From Luteibacter pinisoli (GTDB lineage: Bacteria > Pseudomonadota > Gammaproteobacteria > Xanthomonadales > Rhodanobacteraceae), in NCBI RefSeq assembly GCF_006385595.1, contig NZ_CP041046.1:2232001-2296000 (forward strand): a stretch of DNA of 64,000 nt, written 5' to 3'. Position 1 is the stretch's first letter. Each line of letters opens with the position of its first letter. Below the pieces are notes generated by a model. The model saw only the letters and a list, made by a program, of their open reading frames with translations. It had not been told where the DNA came from and searched no databases. Shown piece by piece: positions 1 through 7,790 of this stretch. The position numbers were made by a program, and so were the translations under genes.

Positions 1-2283
1 GTAGTCGGTGCCGTTCACGGTGGCCCAGCCGCCGAGCACGCCATCGGCATGGGTCGTGCTGATCGTTGCACCGGTGTTGAAGCCGAAATCGATGAGGCCA
101 CCCGTGCGGGTGATCCCGCCGACGTCCACGCCGAGCGTGCCGCCGGATGCGGCGGTGGCGCTGATGCGGTTGCTGCCGGCGTTGATGTCCAGCTCGCTGA
201 AGGCCTGGCTGTTTGCGCCGGCGCGGCCGGTGATGGTGAGGGCGCCACCGTTGAGGTTGAGCGCGGACGCGGCACTGAGGATGTTGCTGGCCGGTGCCCC
301 CGCCGCCGCGAAGTTCAGCGCGAGCGTGCCGCCGCCAATCGTCGTGGCGCCCGTGTATGTATTGGCGCCGCTCAGCGTCTGCGTGCTCGCGCCGAGTTTC
401 GTCAGCCCGCCCGTTCCGGTGATGGCGCCGCTGTATGCCGCCGTACCCGTTGACGACTTGAGCGTGAGGGTGCCACTGCCGAGCGCGACCGTGCCGCCCG
501 CGCCGGCAAGCGAGGGGGCCGTAATCGACTGGCTGTTGAGGTCGAGCATGCCCCCGTCGACCTGCAGCCCGCTGGTGCCCGCGAAGGCCTGGTTCGTGCC
601 GGCGACGAGGGTGCCGGAGGTGACGGTGGTCTTGCCCGTGTAGGTGTTGGCCCCACCAAGCACCCACGTGCCCGCGCCGTTCTTGGTGACGTTGCCCACG
701 CCACTGATGACGCCCCCAAAGGTGCTGGTGCCCGTGTAGGTGCCACCGAGCGCGAGGGTATCGGTACCGCCGGCGATGTACGACGCGTTGCCGGTCAGCG
801 CCAGGCCGCCCGTCGCGCTGTCGTTGTTGATCGCATTGGTACCGTCGACGGTCCACGCCCGGTTACTGCCGGCGGCACCGCCCTTGTAGCTCAGCGTGCC
901 GTTGACGAGGGCGATCACGGCGCCCGAGGCCGTGCCGGTGCCGAACGAACTGGCGGTGCCCGAATCCGCCAGGACATTCGCCTCGGCGGTGATCGTGTTG
1001 ATCTGGGACGAGCCGGTGTACGTGTTGTTGCCTGCGAGCGTGACCTTGCGACCGGCGCTACCCGAATAGACGAAGACGCGATCGGAGGTACTGCTGAGGA
1101 TGCCACCCAGGTCGATGTCGGCGTTGACGGCCTGGAAGGCCATGCTGGTCAACCACTGGTTGACCGCTGTGATGTTACCCATCAGGTGCAGCGTGCCCGT
1201 ACCCGTGTTCCTGAGCGTCGTGCCGCCACTGGAGGTGTTCTGGAACTGCCAGTCACGGTTCGAGCTGTTGCCGGCGCCACTGTAGGACACCGTACCGCTA
1301 AGGCCGCCGCCGGCCTGGACGATGATCGTGCCCGTCGTCGGATCCGTGGGCGCGCCAAGCGCGCTCGCGACGCCGAGGTTGGCAATGGAGGTAAATCCAT
1401 AACCACCGCCACCGCCGAAGAACACCGTGCGCCCGGTGTAATCGCTGGCCGCATTGCTCATGTTCACGCCGCTCACCGCGAGCACGCCGGCCGTGCCCGT
1501 GTAACGCGCCGAGCCCACCGCGCCGCGCAGCGTGACGTCGCCCGTGCCCGTGGTCGTCACCGTGCGGGTCGACGCAAGCAGCGTGGCGGTGGAGGTAAGG
1601 GACGTGCCCGAGGCCAGCGTGATCCCATTGCTTGCCGCGCCAAGCGCCGCGTCACCGTTGACGATGAGTCCGGCGGCCTGGACATTGATGCCCCCACTGA
1701 AGGTGTTGACGCCACCCAGCGTGAGCGCACCGCCGCCGGTCTTCGTCAGCCCGGCGTTGCCGGCGATCACCGAATTGATGGTGGTGGCACCGGTGGCGTT
1801 GATCGTCGGCGTCGCGCCGCCAAGGGTGAGCGTGCCGCCATCGAGCTCGTAGTTGCCGGTCGAGAACGTCAGCGTCTGCGCCGTGATCCCACCGCTTAGC
1901 GTCACCGTGCCCGCCGTGCCGGCGAATACCGCGTTATCGAGTGCCGCGTTGTTCCACTTGACGAACGGACCCGCCACGCCGTCGCTCGCGCTGTTGAACA
2001 GCGCGGTGCTGGTATCCCAGGTGCCCGTGCCACCGCTGCCGGAGGAACCGCCGTTGACGTCCCAGTAGCGATCCACCGCGGATGCCGTCGGGGCATGCAG
2101 CGTGGCGAGGGCGGCGACGATGGCGAGCGGCAGCGCCACGCCCGAGGGGCTGCGGCGCAATCCCGGGCGTTCATCGGTGGTGGCGGCACGGCCGCGACCC
2201 TTGCCATGCTTGCCAGCCAGTTCAGAGGCCACCACCCACGCGCCCACGGCCGTGGACCATACGATGCGGAATACCCGGTTCAT
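1..2283 (-). CDS. Autotransporter adhesin, N-terminal part (truncated by window edge)
   Basis: An open frame of 761 codons runs from an ATG at 2283 to the window edge without a stop. The N-terminus (MNRVFRIVWSTAVGAWVVAS) matches the extended signal peptide region (ESPR) of large type Va autotransporters, followed after a charged linker by a hydrophobic signal segment ending in ALATLHAPTASA near residue 77. The rest is Gly/Thr/Ser-rich passenger with many imperfect copies of the autotransporter-associated beta-strand repeat, of the form NTYTGxTxxxxGTL (for example GANTYTGATTIGGGTL, GANTYTGKTTVTSGTL). Known proteins of this kind are exported by Sec, form a beta-helix on the cell surface and end in a beta-barrel, which here lies outside the window. 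A ribosome site AGGGG lies just upstream of the start. The adhesin role is inferred from family. Confidence 0.9.
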   Translation of the reverse strand, partial: MNRVFRIVWSTAVGAWVVASELAGKHGKGRGRAATTDERPGLRRSPSGVALPLAIVAALATLHAPTASAVDRYWDVNGGSSGSGGTGTWDTSTALFNSASDGVAGPFVKWNNAALDNAVFAGTAGTVTLSGGITAQTLTFSTGNYELDGGTLTLGGATPTINATGATTINSVIAGNAGLTKTGGGALTLGGVNTFSGGINVQAAGLIVNGDAALGAASNGITLASGTSLTSTATLLASTRTVTTTGTGDVTLRGAVGSARYTGTAGVLAVSGVNMSNAASDYTGRTVFFGGGGGYGFTSIANLGVASALGAPTDPTTGTIIVQAGGGLSGTVSYSGAGNSSNRDWQFQNTSSGGTTLRNTGTGTLHLMGNITAVNQWLTSMAFQAVNADIDLGGILSSTSDRVFVYSGSAGRKVTLAGNNTYTGSSQINTITAEANVLADSGTASSFGTGTASGAVIALVNGTLSYKGGAAGSNRAWTVDGTNAINNDSATGGLALTGNASYIAGGTDTLALGGTYTGTSTFGGVISGVGNVTKNGAGTWVLGGANTYTGKTTVTSGTLVAGTNQAFAGTSGLQVDGGMLDLNSQSITAPSLAGAGGTVALGSGTLTLKSSTGTAAYSGAITGTGGLTKLGASTQTLSGANTYTGATTIGGGTLALNFAAAGAPASNILSAASALNLNGGALTITGRAGANSQAFSELDINAGSNRISATAASGGTLGVDVGGITRTGGLIDFGFNTGATISTTHADGVLGGWATVNGTDY

Positions 2284-2495
2284 CAGTTTCCCCTGTCGCA
2301 GGCAGCATCCTGCCGCCCGCATTCGGGCAGCCCGGAGACTGTCTAACGGAATTGGATCGATTGAAATGCCGCCGGTCACATTTGTGAAGGCGGTGTCAGC
2401 CGGGCGCGATCTTAATCAACCCCGTAAAATTACCTAGGGTTTATTCGGCAACTTATGATGGCGTTGCTTCATTGTTGAGAACCAGGTCGCACTTT

Positions 2496-2894
2496 TCAGG
2501 GGGGCGATCCCTTTTCGCTTTCCGTGGCCTGCTTTATGAGGGTTTCCATGAACCCGGCCAGCTTCGACACCGTAATGTCGTCGGTTACGTGGTAGTTCGC
2601 CGCCAGTTGGCGAAGATCGTGGTAGCCGAGCCAGGTCAGGCCGGCCGCGTCCTCCCAGATGGCGACACGCAGGGGCAGATCGAGCGCCATCGCCTGCTGG
2701 TCCTGCATCAGGTGCGTTCCCACCGCTGGATTGCCGAAAACGAGCACGACGGTCGGCCGCAACGACAGCCCTGCGGCTTTCGCGTTCGCCGCGTGATCGA
2801 ACGTGGCGAACACCGGCACGTTCAGCTGGGCGAGTACGGCGCGAAGTCGCGCCTCGGTGGCTGGCACATCGGCGGTGCCCTGGGTGACGATCAT
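2496..2894 (-). CDS. DUF302 family protein
   Basis: A 132-residue soluble protein with no signal peptide or membrane segment. The pattern VPVFATFDHAANAKAAGLSLRPTVVLVFGNPAVGTHLM is split here only to say that the F-x-x-x-D-H-x-x-x-A core, the LRPTxxLxFGNPxxGT motif and the LPLRxxxW motif are those of DUF302 (TTHA1732-like) proteins, whose function is unknown although some bind small ligands. It is single, facing away from the ketosynthase gene that starts 130 bp to its right. Family assignment is firm; function is not. Confidence 0.85.
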   Translation of the reverse strand: MIVTQGTADVPATEARLRAVLAQLNVPVFATFDHAANAKAAGLSLRPTVVLVFGNPAVGTHLMQDQQAMALDLPLRVAIWEDAAGLTWLGYHDLRQLAANYHVTDDITVSKLAGFMETLIKQATESEKGSPP

Positions 2895-2986
2895 TGGCGT
2901 GCCCCTTTTCTATGGACCCCGGCACCCTAACATCGGGGAACAGGTGGCGACTTGTCGGGAAACGCGCCGGAAGGCCCTACTCCGCC

Positions 2987-2992
2987 TATAAT
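2987..2992 (+). promoter_or_regulatory. Candidate -10 element of the ketosynthase gene
   Basis: A perfect TATAAT hexamer lies 32 bp before the ketosynthase ATG in an otherwise GC-rich stretch. I cannot see a good -35 element at the usual spacing, so this is a tentative promoter. Confidence 0.4.
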
Positions 2993-3024
2993 TCCTGTTT
3001 GATCTGTCCGGATACTTACGCGCA

Positions 3025-4905
3025 ATGTCCAATCGTTCCTTGAGAAGCGACCAGGTCCTCGTCACCATCGGCACCGCCTGCACCATGTCGGCGGTCGGAT
3101 CGACGGAAACCTACCAGGCCCTGGTGGCGCAGTCCGAGGAGTTTTTCCCCCTGGCGGCCTTTGATGCGGGCCTGGTCGAGATCGACCCGGAGGCCCCGAG
3201 CGCCGCCCAGGGCATGCGCTGGGCCACCGGTGAAAACGCCGGCGAGCCGGTGTCGCTGGACGAGCTGACCCGCTTGCACGGCGCCGAGCTGCGCGCGAAC
3301 ACGGGCATCCGCCATGTACCTGGCGTCCGTGAGGTCTCGCCGCGCGTGGTCACGGATATCGCCGCCCCGCTGCCGCACGACCTGGAAACCGTTGGCCTGC
3401 GCCGCCTGGCGGGCCTTCGTTACGAGGACATCCGCGCCTCCGGCCTGAAAGAAATGCACGGCCTGTTCCAGAACGAGCCGCTGCTGAGCCCGTCGCTGCA
3501 GGCCCAGCTGTTCGCCTACGGCGCGCTGGGCGCGCTGGCTGGCCTGCCGCGCCCGCTCAAGGACATCGTGCCCAACCCGTTCGAGTTCCGCGTGGTGGCC
3601 GCCACCGCGTTTGGCGGCAACGAAGGCCTCGGCCAGTGGCTGCGCCCGGACGCGCCGCTGCCGGAAGGCGGCATTCCCAAGGACGTCTTCGCGGTGCGCC
3701 TGGCGCATTCGCTGGGTTCGCACGGCCCTGCCCTTGTCTCCACCATGCTCTCGCCGTCGTACAGCATCAGCCGCGTGCTCAAGAACCCCGAGCTGCGCGA
3801 ATCGCTGAAGTCCGAGGACGACGTGGGCTTCATGCGCGTGCCGCAGGCCCCGTTCACCGCCGTGGGTGCCTGCGCCTCCAGCCTGATCGCGCTGGCCGAC
3901 ATCGCCCCGCAGCTGCTCTTCGATTACCCGGGCTTCCAGAAGCCGCAGATGATCGTGCTGACCGCGGCCGATGCGGCCCTGCAGCCGCGCTACGGCATCC
4001 TCGAGGCCTTTGGCGGCGGTGCCCTGATGACCGGCGACAAGCTGGCCGCCAAGAATGCCGCCCACGGCGACGGTTCCGAGCGCACGGTGCACGACTCCCT
4101 GGCGCCGTTCGACATCGATGCCGACGGCACGGTGGTCGGCCACGGAGGTTCCGGCCTGCTGGTGACCACGCTGGACTTCGCCCTGCGCAACCAGCTGGAT
4201 ATCACCTCGATTATCGTCGGCTGGGGCACCAGTGCCGAGGCAGGCGGCAAGGCGCACTTCGCCGGCGTCGGCTTCGGCGGTGAGAACGCGCTGGTCCAGG
4301 CCCTGGACATGGCCTACCAGGCCCATGGCTATGGCGTGGACGACTTCCAGTACCTCGCCGCACACGCCACCGGTACCCGCACCAACTCCAAGACCGACCT
4401 GGGCACCGCCCTGGCCGGCCTGCGTGGTGCCGCCGAGCGCCAGGGCCGTGAAGGCGAGCTGCCCAAGCTGTTCGTTGGCACCCCGAAGGCCGTCGGCGAT
4501 GGCCACACCATGGGCGAGACCGGCCTGAAGGCCCTGTCGCAGGCCCTGCAGTTCGTCCTCGGCCGCCAGGCCCCGGGCGTGCCGACCCTGCGCCGCCTCG
4601 ATCCGGACCTGGCGGACGTCGGTAGCCACTTCCACCTGCAGGCGGAGCCCTCGCCGGGCAATGCCGACGGCGGCGCCGTGTGTGCTACCCAGGGCTTTGG
4701 CGGTTACAACGGCGCCGTGGCGCTGCGCTCAGCCACCCCGGAGGCACTGCGCCGCTACGCCGGTGACGACGCGGTGCTCACGGCGTACCTCGAAGCCTGG
4801 CCGACGATTCGCGCCGAGCGCGAGAAGCGTGAACGCATCGCCCGCCGCAGCCCGAAGCTCGCGCTGAACATGGCCGAGATGCATCGCTGGGTCGGACTGG
4901 AATAA
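3025..4905 (+). CDS. Beta-ketoacyl synthase family protein, extended (626 aa)
   Basis: A ketosynthase related to FabF-type condensing enzymes, which join acyl units in fatty acid or polyketide synthesis. The catalytic triad is present: nucleophile Cys283 in VGACASSL, His447 in AAHATGT, and His494 in GDGHTMGETG with Lys488 just before it. At 626 residues it is about 200 longer than FabF; the extra length is mostly N-terminal (roughly 1-130) and a helical, basic C-terminal tail. No acyl carrier protein, ketoreductase or other polyketide genes are next to it, so its substrate is unknown. It is a single-gene unit ended by the terminator at 4933-4966. Ketosynthase fold is certain; whether it makes fatty acids or a special lipid is open. 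Confidence 0.85.
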   Translation: MSNRSLRSDQVLVTIGTACTMSAVGSTETYQALVAQSEEFFPLAAFDAGLVEIDPEAPSAAQGMRWATGENAGEPVSLDELTRLHGAELRANTGIRHVPGVREVSPRVVTDIAAPLPHDLETVGLRRLAGLRYEDIRASGLKEMHGLFQNEPLLSPSLQAQLFAYGALGALAGLPRPLKDIVPNPFEFRVVAATAFGGNEGLGQWLRPDAPLPEGGIPKDVFAVRLAHSLGSHGPALVSTMLSPSYSISRVLKNPELRESLKSEDDVGFMRVPQAPFTAVGACASSLIALADIAPQLLFDYPGFQKPQMIVLTAADAALQPRYGILEAFGGGALMTGDKLAAKNAAHGDGSERTVHDSLAPFDIDADGTVVGHGGSGLLVTTLDFALRNQLDITSIIVGWGTSAEAGGKAHFAGVGFGGENALVQALDMAYQAHGYGVDDFQYLAAHATGTRTNSKTDLGTALAGLRGAAERQGREGELPKLFVGTPKAVGDGHTMGETGLKALSQALQFVLGRQAPGVPTLRRLDPDLADVGSHFHLQAEPSPGNADGGAVCATQGFGGYNGAVALRSATPEALRRYAGDDAVLTAYLEAWPTIRAEREKRERIARRSPKLALNMAEMHRWVGLE

Positions 4906-4932
4906 TCGCGCGAGCAACAGTGCCGGATAACG

Positions 4933-4966
4933 AAGATGCCGCCTGCGAGGGCGGCATCTTTTTTTT
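4933..4966 (+). terminator. Rho-independent terminator of the ketosynthase gene
   Basis: An 11-bp stem (arms AAGATGCCGCC and GGCGGCATCTT, 6-nt loop TGCGAG) is followed by a run of eight T, beginning 28 bp after the stop codon. It is the clearest intrinsic terminator in the window. Confidence 0.95.
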
Positions 4967-5273
4967 CGTCTCGTTCGTAAGATTTGAGTAAGTTCTCAAT
5001 CAGCGTAATAACTATCAAGACCATCGACGTCAACGCGTCGCAACTGTCATCGTTGCATCAACGGTGCGTGAAAGCGCTGCGAAAGACGTAAATGATGAAT
5101 TGATCACGTGAACGGGACTAAGGTCGAATTCGCAGGGTCAAAAGTGCCGTATTTGCAGTGTTCGCACGTAGTGTGTGCAGGATGATGAATCGCGCGCATC
5201 GTTAACATGCAAACCTGCAACGTCGCCTGGACCTTGGCTTTGGGGGCGCTGTGAAGAATCTAAAAAAACATTC
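4967..5273. other. Long intergenic stretch with no recognised gene
   Basis: This is most of the only gap longer than 300 bp. It has lower GC than its surroundings, short imperfect repeats (for example CGTTGcatCAACG at 5051-5063) and stop codons in all frames. I see no small ORF with a convincing ribosome site and no RNA gene I recognise. It probably holds the promoter of the pilV operon. Confidence 0.5.
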
Positions 5274-5349
5274 ATGCGACGTGCGTCATCCATGTGTCGC
5301 ACATGCGGATGATATGCTTGCGAACGCAAGAATACGTCACGCACGTATT
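5274..5349 (+). promoter_or_regulatory. Cluster of inverted repeats in the pilV upstream region
   Basis: Three perfect inverted repeats follow each other closely: CATGTGtcgCACATG (5291-5305), CTTGCGaaCGCAAG (5317-5330) and AATACGTcacgcACGTATT (5331-5349). A smaller GACGtgCGTC lies at 5278-5287. The last ends 27 bp before the pilV start. They could be adjacent operator sites or hairpins in the leader mRNA; the sequence alone does not decide. Confidence 0.5.
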
Positions 5350-5376
5350 GAATCGTTCCACCATCGAAGGGGTTGT

Positions 5377-5895
5377 ATGTCGTCACCGTTGCGGGCCAGG
5401 GGCGCCTCCCTGGTCGAAGTCCTTATCGCGGTGCTGGTATTTGGTGTCGGCATTATTGGCCTCGCTGGCCTGCTCATCATTTCCTTTCGCTCGAACCAGG
5501 TGGGTTACCTGCGCACGCAGGCGGAATTCATTGCCATGGGCATGGCTGACCGGATGCGCGCCAATCCTCTCGGTGTCTGGTCTGGGGCGTACGATTCCGC
5601 GTCGTATCCGCTGACTGTGACGCAAGATTGCACGAAGACCGCCGCGTGTACGCCGGCCGATCTCGCGAAGCGCGACCAGGCGCAGTGGAGTTCGCAACTC
5701 ACGACCTTCCTCCCTAATTCGTCGGCATCCATCGCCTGTACCAAGGGCGTCACGGCCGATGCAACGCAGCTGCAGATGCGCCCACCTTACGCAGGCAATT
5801 GCGTCATGAAAATCACCTGGATCGAACGCACCGCCGCCGATAGCGCGACATCAACGGTGAAAGCGCAGACCTACGCATGGAATTTCCAGCCATGA
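5377..5895 (+). CDS. pilV: Type IV pilus minor pilin PilV
   Basis: A 172-residue type IV prepilin-like protein. A short basic leader ends in the prepilin peptidase site G|ASLVEVLIA, with Glu at position +5, followed by the hydrophobic helix typical of minor pilins and a Cys-containing C-terminal globular domain. Known PilV is part of the initiation complex at the pilus tip. The frame is open further upstream, but the ATG at 5377 has the ribosome site GAAGGGG at 5366-5372 and gives a normal leader length. It is the first gene of pilV-W-X-Y1-E-fimT and overlaps pilW by 4 nt (ATGA). Confidence 0.92.
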   Translation: MSSPLRARGASLVEVLIAVLVFGVGIIGLAGLLIISFRSNQVGYLRTQAEFIAMGMADRMRANPLGVWSGAYDSASYPLTVTQDCTKTAACTPADLAKRDQAQWSSQLTTFLPNSSASIACTKGVTADATQLQMRPPYAGNCVMKITWIERTAADSATSTVKAQTYAWNFQP

Positions 5896-7199
5896 GCCGC
5901 CGTCGCATGCATGGCATTTCGCTCATTGAGCTGATGGTGGCGATCACCCTTGGCATCCTCGTCTCCATCGGTATCGTCAACATCTTCCAGACCACGTCGA
6001 GCAGCAGCCTCGTGCAGGCGCAGCTCGCACGCTTGCAGGAGGGCGGCCGGTTTGCGATGACCGCCCTGACCAACGACCTGCGCATGGCGAATGCCCAGTA
6101 CTGCTCGAACATGGGCGGTCAGTCGGCGGCCCTGTCCAATGGCGCCGTGACGCTCGATCGTTACCTGCGGGCGCCGCGGGTGCTGATCTCCGGTGCCACG
6201 TTTCAGTCGGCCTTGAGTGACGTGACCACCACGTGGGGCGTCAAGAGCGGAACCAATACCTACCCGGCGTCGCCGACAGCGCCTTTCACCCTGCCCTCGT
6301 GGTATGCGATGCGCGGCTACGACTGCACGACCACCGCCTGTACACCCGTCGACCCCGCCCCCGGCTCGGGGACGGGCGTGATTCCGGCGCAGGGCACCGC
6401 GACGGGCAATCGCGTCCCCGGAAGTGACATCCTGACGATTCGTTATCTCGACGGTACCCGCGGCTGGACGCTGGATGGGACGATCAGCAAGATGACGCTC
6501 ACCGGGCAGACCGTCACCAGCCTGACCGTCGTGCCGCAGACGGGCGAGCCGCCGCTTTCCGACATCAAGACCAACGACCTGATGATGCTGGCGGATTGCA
6601 ACGCGGCACAGGTATTCAGCGCGAAGGTGGCCGGCTCGATCATTACCGCCAATGGCAACTACACCACGCTGGCGGTACCCTCGGGCGTGTCGCCACGCTT
6701 GTTCGACTTCAACCGCGATTACCAGACCATTACCTATTACCTCCAGGTGGTGGACGATAACAACGGCAACAAGACCGGTGCACTGATGCGCCGCCAGAAC
6801 GGCGTGAGCGCCGAAGTGGTGCGCGGCGTGGAGCGGCTGGACTTCCTCTACGGCGTCATGGATGCCGCCGGCAATACCAGCTACCGCTCGGCCAGCGATA
6901 TCGACAGCGCCACCGTATGCGCCTCGTCCAGCATCGGCGCCCTGGGCTCGGATCCCGGATGCATGTGGCGCTCCGTGCAGAGTGTCGAGGTGCACCTGCT
7001 CATGGATGGCCAGAAGCCGCTTTATGCACTGAATGCCGGCGACATGCAGTACCAGTATTACGGGGACACGGCCATCACGGGCCTGGCCGCACCCGACGAC
7101 ACCAACCGCGCCGTCAAGCCGGCTGACCAGGGCTTTGATAACCATATGCTGCGCCGCGAATTCTCCAGCCTTGTTTCCGTCAGGAATTACAACCCATGA
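5892..7199 (+). CDS. pilW: Type IV pilus minor pilin PilW
   Basis: A 435-residue PilW-family minor pilin. The leader MSRRRMHG is followed by the cleavage motif G|ISLIELMVAITLG, and the long C-terminal domain is typical of PilW (larger than other minor pilins). In known systems PilW with PilV and PilX links PilY1 to the pilus base or tip. The start at 5892 overlaps the pilV stop in an ATGA, which fits translational coupling; a GTG-type start a few codons upstream is possible but less natural. The next gene pilX overlaps its end by 4 nt. Confidence 0.92.
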   Translation: MSRRRMHGISLIELMVAITLGILVSIGIVNIFQTTSSSSLVQAQLARLQEGGRFAMTALTNDLRMANAQYCSNMGGQSAALSNGAVTLDRYLRAPRVLISGATFQSALSDVTTTWGVKSGTNTYPASPTAPFTLPSWYAMRGYDCTTTACTPVDPAPGSGTGVIPAQGTATGNRVPGSDILTIRYLDGTRGWTLDGTISKMTLTGQTVTSLTVVPQTGEPPLSDIKTNDLMMLADCNAAQVFSAKVAGSIITANGNYTTLAVPSGVSPRLFDFNRDYQTITYYLQVVDDNNGNKTGALMRRQNGVSAEVVRGVERLDFLYGVMDAAGNTSYRSASDIDSATVCASSSIGALGSDPGCMWRSVQSVEVHLLMDGQKPLYALNAGDMQYQYYGDTAITGLAAPDDTNRAVKPADQGFDNHMLRREFSSLVSVRNYNP

Positions 7200-7780
7200 A
7201 ACGGGAACGCGGCGCCGTCCTGGTCGTAGCACTGATTTTCCTCCTGGTGCTGACGATCGTCGCCATCACCAGCTCCAGCCGTTCGCTGATCCAGGAGCGC
7301 CTCGCCGGTGCCCTGCGCAATTCGCAACAGGCGGAATGGTCTGCCGAGAACGCCCTGCGCGGCGTGGAGTGGAACCTGTTCAACGGCGTGGCCGTCGGTT
7401 GCTACAACTCGAGCAACCCCGCCATCGTCAGCGCCAAGGTCACGGCGTTCCGCAATGCGTCCACCTGGGTGACCGCCGGCGGCACCGAATACAAAGGCTC
7501 CGGCGTTGCCCTGGATTACACCGCCGCACCCACCGATACGACGTTGAGCACGGCCGTACTGGCCGCCAACCCGTGGTATCTCGTGGAATACCTCGGCCAG
7601 GACCGCAACCCGAGCATCGGCACCAGCACCGCCAAGGAGGTCGGCTCGGGCGGCAGCACGACGGCAGCGTTCTACATCTACCGCATCACGGCTCGCGCCA
7701 CGGGAGGCAGCCCGAACACGATTCGCGTCGTTGAGTCGACGTTCGTCACGCCCAATCAATTGACCTGCACGCTGAGCTGA
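7196..7780 (+). CDS. pilX: Type IV pilus minor pilin PilX
   Basis: A 194-residue PilX-type protein starting MKRERGAVLVVALIFLLVLTIV. The leader is short and the residue at +5 of the mature protein is not Glu, which is typical of PilX compared with PilV and PilW. The PilX N domain is followed by a small globular domain with two Cys. It overlaps pilW by an ATGA and sits 10 bp before pilY1, so coexpression with the other minor pilins is very likely. Confidence 0.9.
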   Translation: MKRERGAVLVVALIFLLVLTIVAITSSSRSLIQERLAGALRNSQQAEWSAENALRGVEWNLFNGVAVGCYNSSNPAIVSAKVTAFRNASTWVTAGGTEYKGSGVALDYTAAPTDTTLSTAVLAANPWYLVEYLGQDRNPSIGTSTAKEVGSGGSTTAAFYIYRITARATGGSPNTIRVVESTFVTPNQLTCTLS

Positions 7781-7790
7781 AGGATCCGCC

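Noticed and set aside
8..643. Plus-strand open frame of 211 codons rich in Pro, Val and Ala
   Set aside because: It is the complement of the autotransporter passenger repeats; composition bias keeps the frame open. No ribosome site or recognisable domain.
1..2000. Repeated words reminiscent of a CRISPR or tandem array
   Set aside because: They are codon-level repeats of autotransporter beta-strand units, in frame and variable in length, not uniform repeats with spacers.
3016..4635. Minus-strand open frame of 539 codons opposite the ketosynthase
   Set aside because: The ketosynthase on the other strand has all catalytic motifs; this frame has Gln/Arg/Gly/Val-rich shadow composition and no domain.
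5231..5250. Possible sigma-54 promoter (GG-N10-GC) before pilV
   Set aside because: Only the GG and GC dinucleotides fit; the TTGCA-like part of the -12 element is missing, and such spacing is frequent by chance in GC-rich DNA.
5871..7232. Minus-strand open frame of 453 codons opposite pilW
   Set aside because: Shadow of pilW, whose prepilin signal and operon context are clear.
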